NCBI GenBank assembly: GCA_031732795.1
Contig: JAVMKC010000057.1
Span: 1 to 24,531 of the forward strand
Source of the DNA: Accumulibacter sp031732795
GTDB taxonomy: Bacteria > Pseudomonadota > Gammaproteobacteria > Burkholderiales > Rhodocyclaceae
Direction of reading: 5' to 3'
Length of the DNA: 24,531 nt
Shown here: positions 1-8,153 of the stretch, piece after piece
Layout: every line of letters starts with the position of its first letter
Numbering within the stretch: position 1 is the first letter of the stretch
The notes under the pieces: generated by a model
What the model saw: the letters and a program-made list of their open reading frames with translations, nothing else
Database searches by the model: none
What the model was told of the DNA's origin: nothing
Position numbers and translations under genes: made by a program

Positions 1-54
1 TCAGGTCCTAGTGGTGGCAACACCGTGGAGGTTCGATTCCTCTCTTGGGCACCA
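1..54 (+). tRNA. tRNA-Leu(CAG), 3' part only
   Basis: The window opens inside a tRNA. Base 1 fits U33, bases 2-4 fit anticodon CAG, and bases 7-11 (CCTAG) fit the 3' anticodon stem. Bases 12-26 form a long variable arm (GGTG, GCAA loop, CACC), which marks a class II tRNA. Bases 27-43 form the T arm with loop TTCGATT, bases 44-50 (CTTGGGC) are the 3' acceptor strand, and an encoded CCA follows discriminator A51. The long variable arm plus CAG gives leucine, reading CUG codons. The 5' half lies outside the window, so the acceptor pairing could not be checked. Confidence 0.88.
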
Positions 55-76
55 TCAAAACAGCACCCCATCCTGC

Positions 77-113
77 AAAAGCCCTTTTCAGTATTGTTTC
101 AAGGGCTTTTTTT
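77..113 (+). terminator. Rho-independent terminator of the tRNA-Leu transcript
   Basis: A perfect 10-bp stem pairs AAAAGCCCTT (77-86) with AAGGGCTTTT (101-110) around a 14-nt loop, and the T run continues to 113. It lies 22 nt after the tRNA CCA end, as expected for an intrinsic terminator. Confidence 0.88.
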
Positions 114-174
114 ATGCCCGAGGTTTTTCTTCTTCAATCTTCCTCACGGATCGACAACTAGCCTCGATCGCCCG

Positions 175-192
175 CCGGGCCGTTCGGCCCGG
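175..192. repeat. 18-bp GC palindrome in the tRNA-pfk intergenic region
   Basis: CCGGGCCG, TT, CGGCCCGG is a perfect inverted repeat with 8-bp arms. It sits in the roughly 290-bp gap between the tRNA terminator and the phosphofructokinase gene, where I see no other gene or clear promoter. It has no T tract, so it is not a standard terminator. It could be a protein-binding dyad, an RNA hairpin in the pfk leader, or chance in GC-rich DNA. Confidence 0.5.
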
Positions 193-402
193 ACTCGTCA
201 ACGGCCACCAGCCGGACATTGTACCCGCGATGGTCGCTCAATCCATCAGCGGGCGACGCTGATGGCGTATCGGCCAATCGTCAGCACGGCAGGGGTCGGG
301 CGACGTGAGCCACCAATTCCCGGTTGTTTGCGGCGACGGTCCCCTCGGTGGTCGTCGTTCTCGCTGACACGTCGAAAATTACCCTGAACGGACGAATACT
401 TC

Positions 403-1542
403 ATGAATTCAACAACAAAAAAACGCATCGGCATTCTCACCGGCGGCGGTGACTGTCCCGGCCTGAATGCCGTTATCCGCGCGGCGACCAAGACGGCCTG
501 GGCGCAATACGGCGCCACGGTGGTCGGTATCGAGGACGGTTTCGAAGGTCTGGTCGAAGGCCGGATGCACGAAATCCAGGACCATGAGGTGTCGAACATT
601 CTCAGTTTGGGCGGCACGATACTCGGTTCGTCGAATAAAGGCGATCCCTGGCACTACCCGGTTGAGGTGGCGGGTGGTCGCGTCGAGATCCAGGATTGCT
701 CGTTCAAGGCGATCCGCAACGTCGAACGCTGGGCACTCGACGCCGTGATCGCCATCGGTGGCGACGGGACGATGAATATCTGCAGCAAGTTGTTGGACCA
801 CGGCGTCAATATGGTCGGCGTTCCGAAGACCATCGATAACGATCTGGCGGCCACCGATATGACTTTTGGTTTCGATACCGCCGTTTCGGTGGTCTGCGAA
901 GCCATCGACCGCTTGCATACCACCGCCTCGTCGCATCATCGGGTGATGGTCATCGAAGTGATGGGCCGTCACGCCGGCTGGATCGCGTTGGTCGGTGGCG
1001 CCGCCGGCGGCGCTGACGTGATTCTGCTGCCGGAAATTCCTTTTTCCTGGCAGGAGATTTTCCGCGTCGTCAAACAGCGCAATACTCAACGCAAACGTTT
1101 CAGTATCGTCTGCGTTGCCGAAGGCGCCAAATTGCCCGATGGTGAACAAGTGATCAAGGCGCTCGACCACAAACGTACCGACGCCAAACAACTGGGCGGC
1201 ATCGGCGCGGTGGTCGCGGAAATGATCGAGGAAGGCACGGGGCTGGAAACGCGGGTCACCGTGCTGGGCCATCTGCAGCGTGGCGGATCGCCGACGGCTT
1301 TCGACCGTATCCTGGCTACCAATTTCGGGGCTGCCGCCGCGCACGCCGCTTGCCGTGGCGACTACGGCCAGATGGCCGCGTTGCGTAACAACTCGGTGAT
1401 TACCGTGCCGATCAAGGAAGCGATTGCCCAATTGCGTACGGTGCCTCGTGACAATCAACTGGTGCAGAACGTCCAGGCCATCGGCGTCAGCTTTGGCTGT
1501 GAGGCTGGGCAAATCGCGCCGCTGACGACCGGCGGCGCGTGA
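403..1542 (+). CDS. 6-phosphofructokinase (PfkA family, group III-like, probably ATP-dependent)
   Basis: Phosphorylates fructose 6-phosphate to fructose 1,6-bisphosphate in glycolysis, in the cytoplasm. It has 379 aa. Family motifs are visible in order: GGGDCPGLNAVIR near residue 14, GGDGT at 119-123, PKTIDND at 141-147 (D145 would be the catalytic base), MGRHAGW at 187-193 and GHLQRGGSP further on. Gly122 lies where PPi-dependent enzymes usually have Asp (E. coli Gly104). Lys142 replaces E. coli Gly124, as in PPi-dependent and actinobacterial enzymes. The Gly/Lys pair matches ATP-using group III enzymes such as that of Streptomyces, so ATP is the likelier donor. The ATG at 403 starts just before the nucleotide-binding strand; no strong ribosome binding site is visible. 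The gene stands alone, followed by a convergent operon. Confidence 0.93.
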   Translation: MNSTTKKRIGILTGGGDCPGLNAVIRAATKTAWAQYGATVVGIEDGFEGLVEGRMHEIQDHEVSNILSLGGTILGSSNKGDPWHYPVEVAGGRVEIQDCSFKAIRNVERWALDAVIAIGGDGTMNICSKLLDHGVNMVGVPKTIDNDLAATDMTFGFDTAVSVVCEAIDRLHTTASSHHRVMVIEVMGRHAGWIALVGGAAGGADVILLPEIPFSWQEIFRVVKQRNTQRKRFSIVCVAEGAKLPDGEQVIKALDHKRTDAKQLGGIGAVVAEMIEEGTGLETRVTVLGHLQRGGSPTAFDRILATNFGAAAAHAACRGDYGQMAALRNNSVITVPIKEAIAQLRTVPRDNQLVQNVQAIGVSFGCEAGQIAPLTTGGA

Positions 1543-1609
1543 CCTGCCGATAATGGAAGGTTGTTCCCGAGGAAAGAGACTCGTCGCGCCGGGTGTCCGA
1601 CCGCCGCGT

Positions 1610-1646
1610 CTCGATCCGCACTCTCGACCCGCACTCGCGATCCGCA
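1610..1646. repeat. Three short tandem repeats between pfk and the convergent operon
   Basis: Three imperfect units of about 12-13 bp, each built as CTCGAYCCGCA or CTCGCGATCCGCA, lie head to tail at 1610-1620, 1623-1633 and 1634-1646. They fall in the 110-bp gap between the convergent pfk and attH-like genes. No hairpin with a T run is seen there. Function unknown; replication slippage is the simplest explanation. Confidence 0.5.
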
Positions 1647-1652
1647 CGGCTG

Positions 1653-2816
1653 TCAAAGCGGCACGCGTTGCGCGTAACCGGTAAGTTCCAGGTAGCCGCG
1701 ACCGCGCAGACTGCCGGCGAGACGCACCAGTCCTTCCCAATAAACCACCGGTGTCGGTCGGCGGGTGTTTAATTCCTGATCGTCGAGCACCGGTTGTGTG
1801 CGCAGCGTCGAATCGCCCAGTTGGATTTCCAGTTCCAGCGGGTAGACGGCGCCGCTGCGGGGTGAGCGCCAGTGGCGCAAAGGCGCGAAACGGATCTCGC
1901 GGGTCGTGAAGCGCCGGTGTCGCCCGCTGGCGTCGCGCCAGGCGGCGTCGGCGAAGAGCGTTTCTCCCTGGGCGTTGCGCAGACGGAAAGCCATCAGCGC
2001 GCCGCCGTCGTCGAGATTGATTCCCAGCCAGTCCCAGCCGACGGCATGGTCGGCGAGCAGGGCGGTGGACCACTCGTGGTCGAACCAGGCCCGGCCGTCG
2101 ACCGTCAGCGCCTGACCGTGGCGGATCAACGTGCCGCTGACCTGTAATTGCGGCCAGCTCAGGTAGTAACTGGCCTGATGCGGTGCGTCGCCTTTGCGGG
2201 AATAGCCTTGTTCGCCTTGCGGCATCAGGGCTTGCGTCGGGGTCAGGGTGAAGTCGAAGGAAAATGACGGACTCTGCACGCGCAGTCGAAAAAAACCGTC
2301 GTTGAGTTGCTGGTGGCGGTTGGGCGGCAGGGTTTCAGGATCCGTGCCGGATTCGGCTGACTCGCGCCACAGTCGCCAGGGGCCGATCGACACATCGCAG
2401 TCGGTGGTCGAGAAGTGTCCGCCGAGGTTGGCGCGGGCGCTGCGTTCGCTATGCTGCAAGCGGTCGCCGGGCCAGGTCAGCGCGGCGTGGGCGAACAGGA
2501 TCTGTCGCGCGGCCAGCGGTGAACGCAGCTCTTCGGCGTAACCTGGCCGATAGCGGAAAAAAGTCAGTTGAAAGCCGACATCGGTCTGTGGGGCGTTCAG
2601 TGCTCCGGTGACGTACCACCATTCGATGCGGTACGCCGGATGCGCGCCATGATCGCGCGGCAGAACGATCTTTCGGCCTGGAGTCACCCGCGGATAATCC
2701 ACTGCTGCCATGCCGACGGCGTGCCGGGGCGCGAGCGTGGGCAGGAAGGGCAGGAGAGGCAGGAAGAGGGGAGTGCTCAGGAAGCGCCGTCGTCGCATGG
2801 CTGATTCATCGGTCAT
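1653..2816 (-). CDS. Secreted AttH/CrtC-like (lipocalin-like) protein
   Basis: A 387-aa exported protein of the family annotated as lipocalin-like, carotenoid 1,2-hydratase-like or predicted secreted hydrolase (COG5621). The N terminus has an arginine cluster followed by FLS (RRRRFLS, residues 8-14) and a Leu/Pro-rich hydrophobic stretch to about residue 30, compatible with a Tat signal. The body has the family features EWWYVTGAL near residue 65, a beta-rich core, and WFDHEWS plus a WDWLGINLDDG segment, where the conserved His and acidic residues would line the pocket. It starts 9 bp after the permease stop, so it is the last gene of a three-gene operon. In other bacteria this protein travels with an ABC ATPase and an FtsX permease. 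Its ligand is unknown, and nothing here supports true carotenoid hydratase activity. Confidence 0.85.
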   Translation of the reverse strand: MTDESAMRRRRFLSTPLFLPLLPFLPTLAPRHAVGMAAVDYPRVTPGRKIVLPRDHGAHPAYRIEWWYVTGALNAPQTDVGFQLTFFRYRPGYAEELRSPLAARQILFAHAALTWPGDRLQHSERSARANLGGHFSTTDCDVSIGPWRLWRESAESGTDPETLPPNRHQQLNDGFFRLRVQSPSFSFDFTLTPTQALMPQGEQGYSRKGDAPHQASYYLSWPQLQVSGTLIRHGQALTVDGRAWFDHEWSTALLADHAVGWDWLGINLDDGGALMAFRLRNAQGETLFADAAWRDASGRHRRFTTREIRFAPLRHWRSPRSGAVYPLELEIQLGDSTLRTQPVLDDQELNTRRPTPVVYWEGLVRLAGSLRGRGYLELTGYAQRVPL

Positions 2817-2825
2817 CGCTGCTGT

Positions 2826-5342
2826 TCATTGACCGCTGGCCAGGATTCGCGCCAACGGCAACCGGGTGGCTTGCCGAGCCGCGTGACGGCTGGCGAGCAG
2901 GGCGGCGGCCAGCGTCAGCGCGGCGCCGAGCAACAGCCGCAGCCAGGGAACGGTCAGCGGCATCCGCCAGTGGAAGGCTTGCGGGTTGACCACATAAGTC
3001 AATACCGCGCCGATGGCCACGCCGCAGGCCAGGCCGAGCAGCAGACCGATGACGGCGATCAGCCCGCCTTCGAGCATCACCGCTCGTCCGATCATCCGAC
3101 GGTCGAAGCCGAGGGCGCCGAGAGTCGCCAGCTCGCGCGCACGCAGCCAGACGCTGGCCGCCAGCGTCACCGCCAGTCCGAACAAGCCGATGAGCATCGC
3201 CGCCGCCTCCAGCGCGTAGGTGACGGCGAAACTTTTATCGAAGATCGCCAGACTCAGGTCGCGAATTTCGTCGAGGGTCATCACCCGTAAGCCGTGACGC
3301 TCAGCGGGTGCTGCCAGCCAGCGCAGCGCCGCGCTTTCCTGACCGGTGCGTGGCCATAGCGCCAGATCATTGACCTGGAAATCGCCGCCCCGCCGTTGAT
3401 AATCGTCGCGACTGATCACCAGCGCGCCGAATTGTCGCGAATAATCGCGCCAGACGCCGCCGACGAAGACCTCGACCTCACCACCGGCCAGCGGCAGGCG
3501 CACACTCTGGCCGGGATGAAAACCGTAAATCTCCTGCAGCGCTTCGCTGATCCAGACCACCGGTAGACTGTCGTCGGATGGATTGACCCGTGGGCCGGTC
3601 AGCGGCAGGCGTTGTTCGGGGTGCTGGCGATCGATTTCGCGAACGATCAGCGCGACGTCGGGACGGCCGGGGTCCAGCGTCATCGTGCCGTGCGCCGTCG
3701 CTTCGATCTTGATGAACGGTGCATCGGCTTGCCGCAGCGCGGTCAGCAATTCCGGCGGCAACGGAACGGCCTTGCTGCGCAGATAGATCGGCGCCGGCAG
3801 CACGTCGTCCAGCCAGCGGTCAACGGCGCTCCGGAAACTGGAAACCATGATCACCATGCTGCTGGTTAGGGCGAAGCTGACGATCAGCCCGCTGGCGGCG
3901 ACCTGAGCCATCAGCGGCGCCTGGGCGACGTTTTGCAAGGCGATACGTTGCGTTGCCGGCAAGGGCAGCTTTGCGCCGGCGCCGAACAGACGGTGGGTCA
4001 GTCCGGGCGCGGCAGTGATGCCGATGAGCAGCAACACGGCGATCGCCGCGTAACCGGCCACTGGCAACTCGAACAATGGTGGTGCCTGGCTCAGCGCGGC
4101 AGCGAGCAACGTCAAGACCAGCAGACGTTGGCGCTGCTGACGGCCGCGTACCGTTTCGCGGGCGGGCTTGGGTGCGAAACCGATTTTCAATGCCTGCGCC
4201 AGAGGCTGCTGGCGGTTGAGGTACGCCGGGTAAATGGCGCCGGCGACGCTGGCCAGCATGCCGAGAACGCAAAAGAATACCGCTGCCGTCAGCGTCGGCT
4301 GCAGCGGGGCGACCCCGCTGCTGAAGAAACCGCCGCCCAGATCGCCGCCGGCCAATCGAGTGAAGGCGGTGGCCAGCGCGTAACCGATCAGCAGGCCGAG
4401 CAACGCGCCGGGGACGCCGATCGCCAAGCCTTCGAGCAGGACCTGCGTCAGCCGTTGCCGGGGCGACAGCCCGATTACCCCCAGCACGGCGAAATGGGTG
4501 GAGCGCTGGACGACGGCCGTGAGCTGAGTGGCGAAGACCAGAAAAACGCTGGTCAGCAAGGCAACCAATGCCAGGACGTTGAGATTGACCCGGTAGGCGC
4601 GTGACAAATTCGAAACCCGTGCCGTATCGTCAGCAGCGGCGCGGAGCAACACGCCGGCCGGCAGTCTCTGCGCGGTGTGGCGGCGCCATTCGGCGGGTTG
4701 GCTGTCCGGCGTCAGACGGAACCGAGCTTCGCTGACGGCATCGTCGGGGCCGAAATGTTCCTGGACCCAGGCGATATCAGCGACCAGTAACGCTTCTTCG
4801 CTGGCCATCGCCGGCAGATCGCCGGCGATACGCGTCGTCCATTGCCGGCTACCATGGCGCAAAGTGATTGTTGCGCCGACCGGCAAACCTGATTGGGCGA
4901 GCACGGCCGGCGAGACATGAACGCCGCCGGTCAGCAGGTCGGCGATCGGTCCGCCGTCACCCGAGCGAGGTAACAGTTTGGGCATCAGCTCGCCGGCATT
5001 GAACGGGTCGATGCCGATCAGCCGTAACGGTGGCAACGATTCGGCCATGCGAACCCGCGTTTCGATCACCGGTGCGATCAGCGCCACCGCCGGGTCGGCC
5101 GCGAGTTCGTTGACGATTGCCAGCGGGACGCTGCCGGCGCTGTCCCGCGCGGCGAGCACCGCGTCCGGTTGGCCCTGGACGCTGCGCATGGCGCGGGCAA
5201 AATCGGCGAGCGCCGCCTGGTTGATCAGATGAATGGCGTAAGCGAGCGCGACGCCGAGAGCGATGGCCAGCATCGACAGCGCGGTTGCCACACGCCGTTG
5301 TCGGAACTGCGCGACGATCAGCCACCTGCTCAGGATATTCAT
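2826..5342 (-). CDS. ABC transporter permease, FtsX/MacB type with two FtsX domains
   Basis: An 838-aa inner-membrane permease. One membrane segment lies near residues 20-40, followed by a large periplasmic domain and an FtsX-type triplet of helices at about 250-390. A hydrophobic pair follows near 410-450, then a second periplasmic domain and a second FtsX triplet at about 690-830. This duplicated layout is typical of large permeases (COG0577/COG3127) that move or extract lipids and lipoproteins rather than pump small solutes. The ATPase stop overlaps its ATG (ATGA), showing translational coupling, and the secreted AttH-like protein follows 9 bp downstream. The substrate is unknown. By analogy with LolCDE and MacAB, the complex may pull an envelope lipid or the AttH-like protein's ligand out of the inner membrane. 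Confidence 0.9.
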   Translation of the reverse strand: MNILSRWLIVAQFRQRRVATALSMLAIALGVALAYAIHLINQAALADFARAMRSVQGQPDAVLAARDSAGSVPLAIVNELAADPAVALIAPVIETRVRMAESLPPLRLIGIDPFNAGELMPKLLPRSGDGGPIADLLTGGVHVSPAVLAQSGLPVGATITLRHGSRQWTTRIAGDLPAMASEEALLVADIAWVQEHFGPDDAVSEARFRLTPDSQPAEWRRHTAQRLPAGVLLRAAADDTARVSNLSRAYRVNLNVLALVALLTSVFLVFATQLTAVVQRSTHFAVLGVIGLSPRQRLTQVLLEGLAIGVPGALLGLLIGYALATAFTRLAGGDLGGGFFSSGVAPLQPTLTAAVFFCVLGMLASVAGAIYPAYLNRQQPLAQALKIGFAPKPARETVRGRQQRQRLLVLTLLAAALSQAPPLFELPVAGYAAIAVLLLIGITAAPGLTHRLFGAGAKLPLPATQRIALQNVAQAPLMAQVAASGLIVSFALTSSMVIMVSSFRSAVDRWLDDVLPAPIYLRSKAVPLPPELLTALRQADAPFIKIEATAHGTMTLDPGRPDVALIVREIDRQHPEQRLPLTGPRVNPSDDSLPVVWISEALQEIYGFHPGQSVRLPLAGGEVEVFVGGVWRDYSRQFGALVISRDDYQRRGGDFQVNDLALWPRTGQESAALRWLAAPAERHGLRVMTLDEIRDLSLAIFDKSFAVTYALEAAAMLIGLFGLAVTLAASVWLRARELATLGALGFDRRMIGRAVMLEGGLIAVIGLLLGLACGVAIGAVLTYVVNPQAFHWRMPLTVPWLRLLLGAALTLAAALLASRHAARQATRLPLARILASGQ

Positions 5343-6064
5343 CGCAGACCGTCGGCAGTCATGATCAACGAGCGGTCGCAGCGCTGCGCAACGTGCCGGG
5401 AATGGGTCACCACCAGCGCGCCGGCGTGTTGCTTGCGGACCTGTCTGAGGAGCAGCGACATCACCTCGTCGGCGGTGTTCGGGTCGAGATTGCCGGTCGG
5501 TTCGTCGGCGAGGATCAGCGCCGGGCGGTGCACCAGCGCGCGGGCGATCGCCACCCGCTGCAACTCGCCGCCGGACAGCGTTGCCGGCCAGCGATCGGCA
5601 AAACCGTTCAGCCCGACCTGTTCGAGCAACTCGGCGACCCGTGCCGCGTGGGTCGCTTTCGGCGTGCGGCCGAGCAGCAGCGGCACGGTGATGTTTTGAC
5701 CGACGGTCAGCGTCGGCAGAATGTGGAACGACTGAAAAACGAAACCGATCTCACGGGCGCGCAAGGCAGCCCGTGCCGTTTCGTCGAGAGTCACGATATC
5801 CTGTTGCCGATGGCCGATACGGATCTGGCCGCTGTCTGCCGTTTCCAGACCGGCGATACAGTTCAACAAGGTGCTTTTGCCAATTCCCGATTCGCCGACC
5901 AAAGCCACCGCTTCACCGCCGCCGACCGCCAAATCCAGGTTGCTGAACAGATCGCGGCGGGCATGGTCGTGACGCTTGCGCAAACCGCAGACCGTCAGCA
6001 CGGTGGCGGCGGGGCTCACGGCGGCGGTTCGCCCGCATTCATCGTCAGAGGATCGAGCGAGCAT
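5339..6064 (-). CDS. ABC transporter ATP-binding protein, LolD/MacB type
   Basis: Energises the permease encoded next to it. Counting from the ATG at 6064, the protein has 241 aa: Walker A GESGIGKST (57-65), Q-loop at about 111 (FVFQSF), signature LSGGE (163-167), Walker B ILADE (184-188) and the switch His at 221. The length and the motif set match the LolD/MacB/FtsE class. The frame stays open upstream to 6268, but that extension shows no domain features, so I chose the ATG at 6064. Its ribosome binding site is poor, and a GTG about 15 codons further in is possible. The stop overlaps the permease start by 4 bp. It is the first gene of the operon and faces away from glyA. Confidence 0.9.
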   Translation of the reverse strand: MLARSSDDECGRTAAVSPAATVLTVCGLRKRHDHARRDLFSNLDLAVGGGEAVALVGESGIGKSTLLNCIAGLETADSGQIRIGHRQQDIVTLDETARAALRAREIGFVFQSFHILPTLTVGQNITVPLLLGRTPKATHAARVAELLEQVGLNGFADRWPATLSGGELQRVAIARALVHRPALILADEPTGNLDPNTADEVMSLLLRQVRKQHAGALVVTHSRHVAQRCDRSLIMTADGLR

Positions 6065-6386
6065 GGGTGGCTGGCAGCCGGGAAAGGAAGGGTGAAAAAG
6101 CCATTTTGTCCTTGGGTTGGCAGCCTTTCGGGGGCTGCACAGGTTCGTCGCCGCAATCCAGATCGGTGGTCTCCATCGCCGGACGGGAAACGTCCATGCG
6201 ACGGCGGCGAAACCGTCAGCGGGTGAATTGAATTGTACCTGCCGAAACGCCCCGTCTCGGGCGACCACGGATCATTCAGGTCACTCGTTTGTTACGCAAT
6301 GGGGTGATGACGCGGCTGCGGTTGACCGGATTGGCCGCTGACTGCGGCGAATGTTGCGAGCCGTCTGCGGGAAGCGCGGCGACGCA

Positions 6387-6395
6387 TGTTAAAAT
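6387..6395 (+). promoter_or_regulatory. Candidate extended -10 promoter of glyA-nrdR-ribD
   Basis: TGT-TAAAAT is an extended -10 element (TGn) with five of six matches to TATAAT, about 30 bp before the glyA ATG. No good -35 hexamer stands at the right spacing, which extended -10 promoters tolerate. The rest of the roughly 360-bp gap between the divergent ABC operon and glyA holds nothing else that I recognise, and no riboswitch. Confidence 0.45.
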
Positions 6396-6426
6396 TCAAA
6401 TCTTTTCAAGGCTTGTGAGGCGAACG

Positions 6427-7686
6427 ATGTTTTTTAGCAAGGAAACGCTGGCGAAATTCGACCCTGAAATCTGGCAGGCGATCGAGCACGAGAATCAACG
6501 GCAGGAACAGCACATCGAGTTGATCGCCTCGGAAAATTACGTCAGCCCGGCGGTGATGGCCGCGCAGGGGTCGCAGATGACCAACAAGTATGCCGAAGGG
6601 TACCCCGGCAAACGCTACTACGGCGGCTGTCAGCACGTCGATGTCGCCGAGCAGTTGGCCATTGATCGGCTGAAGAAATTATTCGGCGCCGACGCGGCCA
6701 ATGTCCAGCCGAATTCCGGTTCGCAGGCCAACCAGGCGGTGCTGATGGCCTTTGCCAAGCCCGGCGACACGATCATGGGCATGAGTCTGGCCGAAGGCGG
6801 CCATCTGACGCATGGCATGGCCTTGAACATGTCCGGCAAGTGGTTCAACGCGGTGTCCTACGGGCTCGACAGCCACGAAGCGATCGATTACGAGCGCATG
6901 GAGGCGCTGGCGCATCAGCACAAGCCGCGCATCCTGATCGCCGGTGCCTCCGCCTACGCCTTGCACATCGATTTCGAGCGCTTCGCCAAGGTGGCCCGCG
7001 ACATCGGCGCCATTTTCATGGTCGATATGGCGCACTATGCCGGGCTGATCGCCGCCGGTTGCTACCCGAACCCGGTGCCGCACGCCGATGTCGTCACCTC
7101 GACGACGCACAAGACCTTGCGCGGCCCGCGCGGCGGGGTGATCCTGATGAAGGCCGAACACGAAAAGGCGATCAACTCGGCGGTTTTCCCGGGTTTGCAG
7201 GGCGGACCGCTGATGCACGTCATTGCCGCCAAGGCGGTGGCTTTCAAGGAAGCGTTGACCCCGGGTTTCCGCCGCTACCAGGAACAGGTGGTGGCCAATG
7301 CGCGGGTAATGGCACGGGTTCTCGCCGAACAGCGCGGCTTGCGCATCGTTTCCGGGCGCACTGAATCGCATGTCTTCCTGGTCGACCTGCGTGCCAAGAA
7401 CATCACCGGCAAGGAAGCCGAAGCTTCGCTCGGACTGGCGCATATCACGGTGAACAAGAACGCCATTCCCAACGATCCGCAAAAGCCGTTCGTCACGTCC
7501 GGCATTCGTGTCGGTTCGCCGGCGATGACCACCCGTGGGTTCACCGAAATCGAAGCCGAACAGGTGGCCCATCTGATTGCCGACGTGCTCGATGCGCACG
7601 AGGACGAAGTTGTTCTGGAACGGGTGCGCGCCGATGTCGCCGAACTGTGCCGCAACTTCCCGGTCTATGGGGCGAAAGCCGGATGA
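6427..7686 (+). CDS. glyA: Serine hydroxymethyltransferase
   Basis: PLP enzyme that converts serine and tetrahydrofolate into glycine and 5,10-methylene-THF, the main supply of one-carbon units. The 419-aa length is normal for bacterial GlyA. Motifs seen are ELIASENYVS (31-40), YPGKRYYGGC (59-68), SLAEGGHLTHG (120-130), VDMAHYAGL (199-207) and STTHKTLRGPRGG, with K229 forming the PLP Schiff base. The ATG at 6427 has GAGG 6 nt upstream and begins where the family begins; the frame is open further upstream but without homologous features. Its stop overlaps the nrdR start (ATGA), so the two are translationally coupled. Confidence 0.97.
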   Translation: MFFSKETLAKFDPEIWQAIEHENQRQEQHIELIASENYVSPAVMAAQGSQMTNKYAEGYPGKRYYGGCQHVDVAEQLAIDRLKKLFGADAANVQPNSGSQANQAVLMAFAKPGDTIMGMSLAEGGHLTHGMALNMSGKWFNAVSYGLDSHEAIDYERMEALAHQHKPRILIAGASAYALHIDFERFAKVARDIGAIFMVDMAHYAGLIAAGCYPNPVPHADVVTSTTHKTLRGPRGGVILMKAEHEKAINSAVFPGLQGGPLMHVIAAKAVAFKEALTPGFRRYQEQVVANARVMARVLAEQRGLRIVSGRTESHVFLVDLRAKNITGKEAEASLGLAHITVNKNAIPNDPQKPFVTSGIRVGSPAMTTRGFTEIEAEQVAHLIADVLDAHEDEVVLERVRADVAELCRNFPVYGAKAG

Positions 7687-8153
7687 AATGCCCGTTTTGC
7701 GGCGCGGTTGAAACTGCGGTTTCCGATACCCGCCTCAATGACGACGGCGACAGCGTCCGCCGTCGTCGGCGCTGCCTGCGCTGCGATAAACGGTTCACCA
7801 CTTATGAGCGGGCGGAGTTGCATCTGCCGCAGGTGATCAAGAAAAATGGTTCGCGGGTCGATTTCGACCGCGAAAAACTGGCCGCCAGTCTCTGGTTGGC
7901 GTTGCGCAAACGTCCGGTGAATGCCGCTGCCGTCGAGGGGGCTCTGGCCCATATCGAAGAAAAGCTGCTGGCTCTCGGCGAGCGCGAAGTCGCTTCGGAA
8001 CAGATCGGCGAAATGGTGATGAGCGAGTTGCGCAAGCTCGACAAGGTGGCTTACGTTCGTTTTGCCTCGGTCTATCGCAGTTTCGAGGATGTGGACGAAT
8101 TTTCGCAAGTGATCCGCGAAGTCTCCCGCGCCAGCCAAACCGTCGGTCGTTGA
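7683..8153 (+). CDS. nrdR: Transcriptional repressor NrdR
   Basis: Zinc-ribbon/ATP-cone repressor of ribonucleotide reductase genes that senses ATP and dATP. The 156-aa protein has zinc-ligand cysteines C3, C6, C31 and C34, with the basic DNA-binding stretch RRRRR at 26-30 between them. The ATP-cone follows at about 49-139, beginning near VIKKNGSRVDFDREK. Its ATG overlaps the glyA stop and its own stop shares a base with the ribD ATG, so glyA, nrdR and ribD read as one operon. This order is common in betaproteobacteria. NrdR boxes of its targets are not expected here and I did not find any. Confidence 0.96.
   Translation: MKCPFCGAVETAVSDTRLNDDGDSVRRRRRCLRCDKRFTTYERAELHLPQVIKKNGSRVDFDREKLAASLWLALRKRPVNAAAVEGALAHIEEKLLALGEREVASEQIGEMVMSELRKLDKVAYVRFASVYRSFEDVDEFSQVIREVSRASQTVGR

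Noticed and set aside
409..2073. Long open frame antisense to the phosphofructokinase and AttH-like genes (minus strand).
   Set aside because: It is Arg/Gly/Ala-rich without domains and mirrors codon bias of the real genes, whose motifs are clear on their own strands.
6065..6426. Riboswitch or attenuator before glyA.
   Set aside because: No glycine, SAM or THF riboswitch core or leader terminator could be recognised; only an extended -10 and a small CGCCC/GGGCG hairpin are visible.
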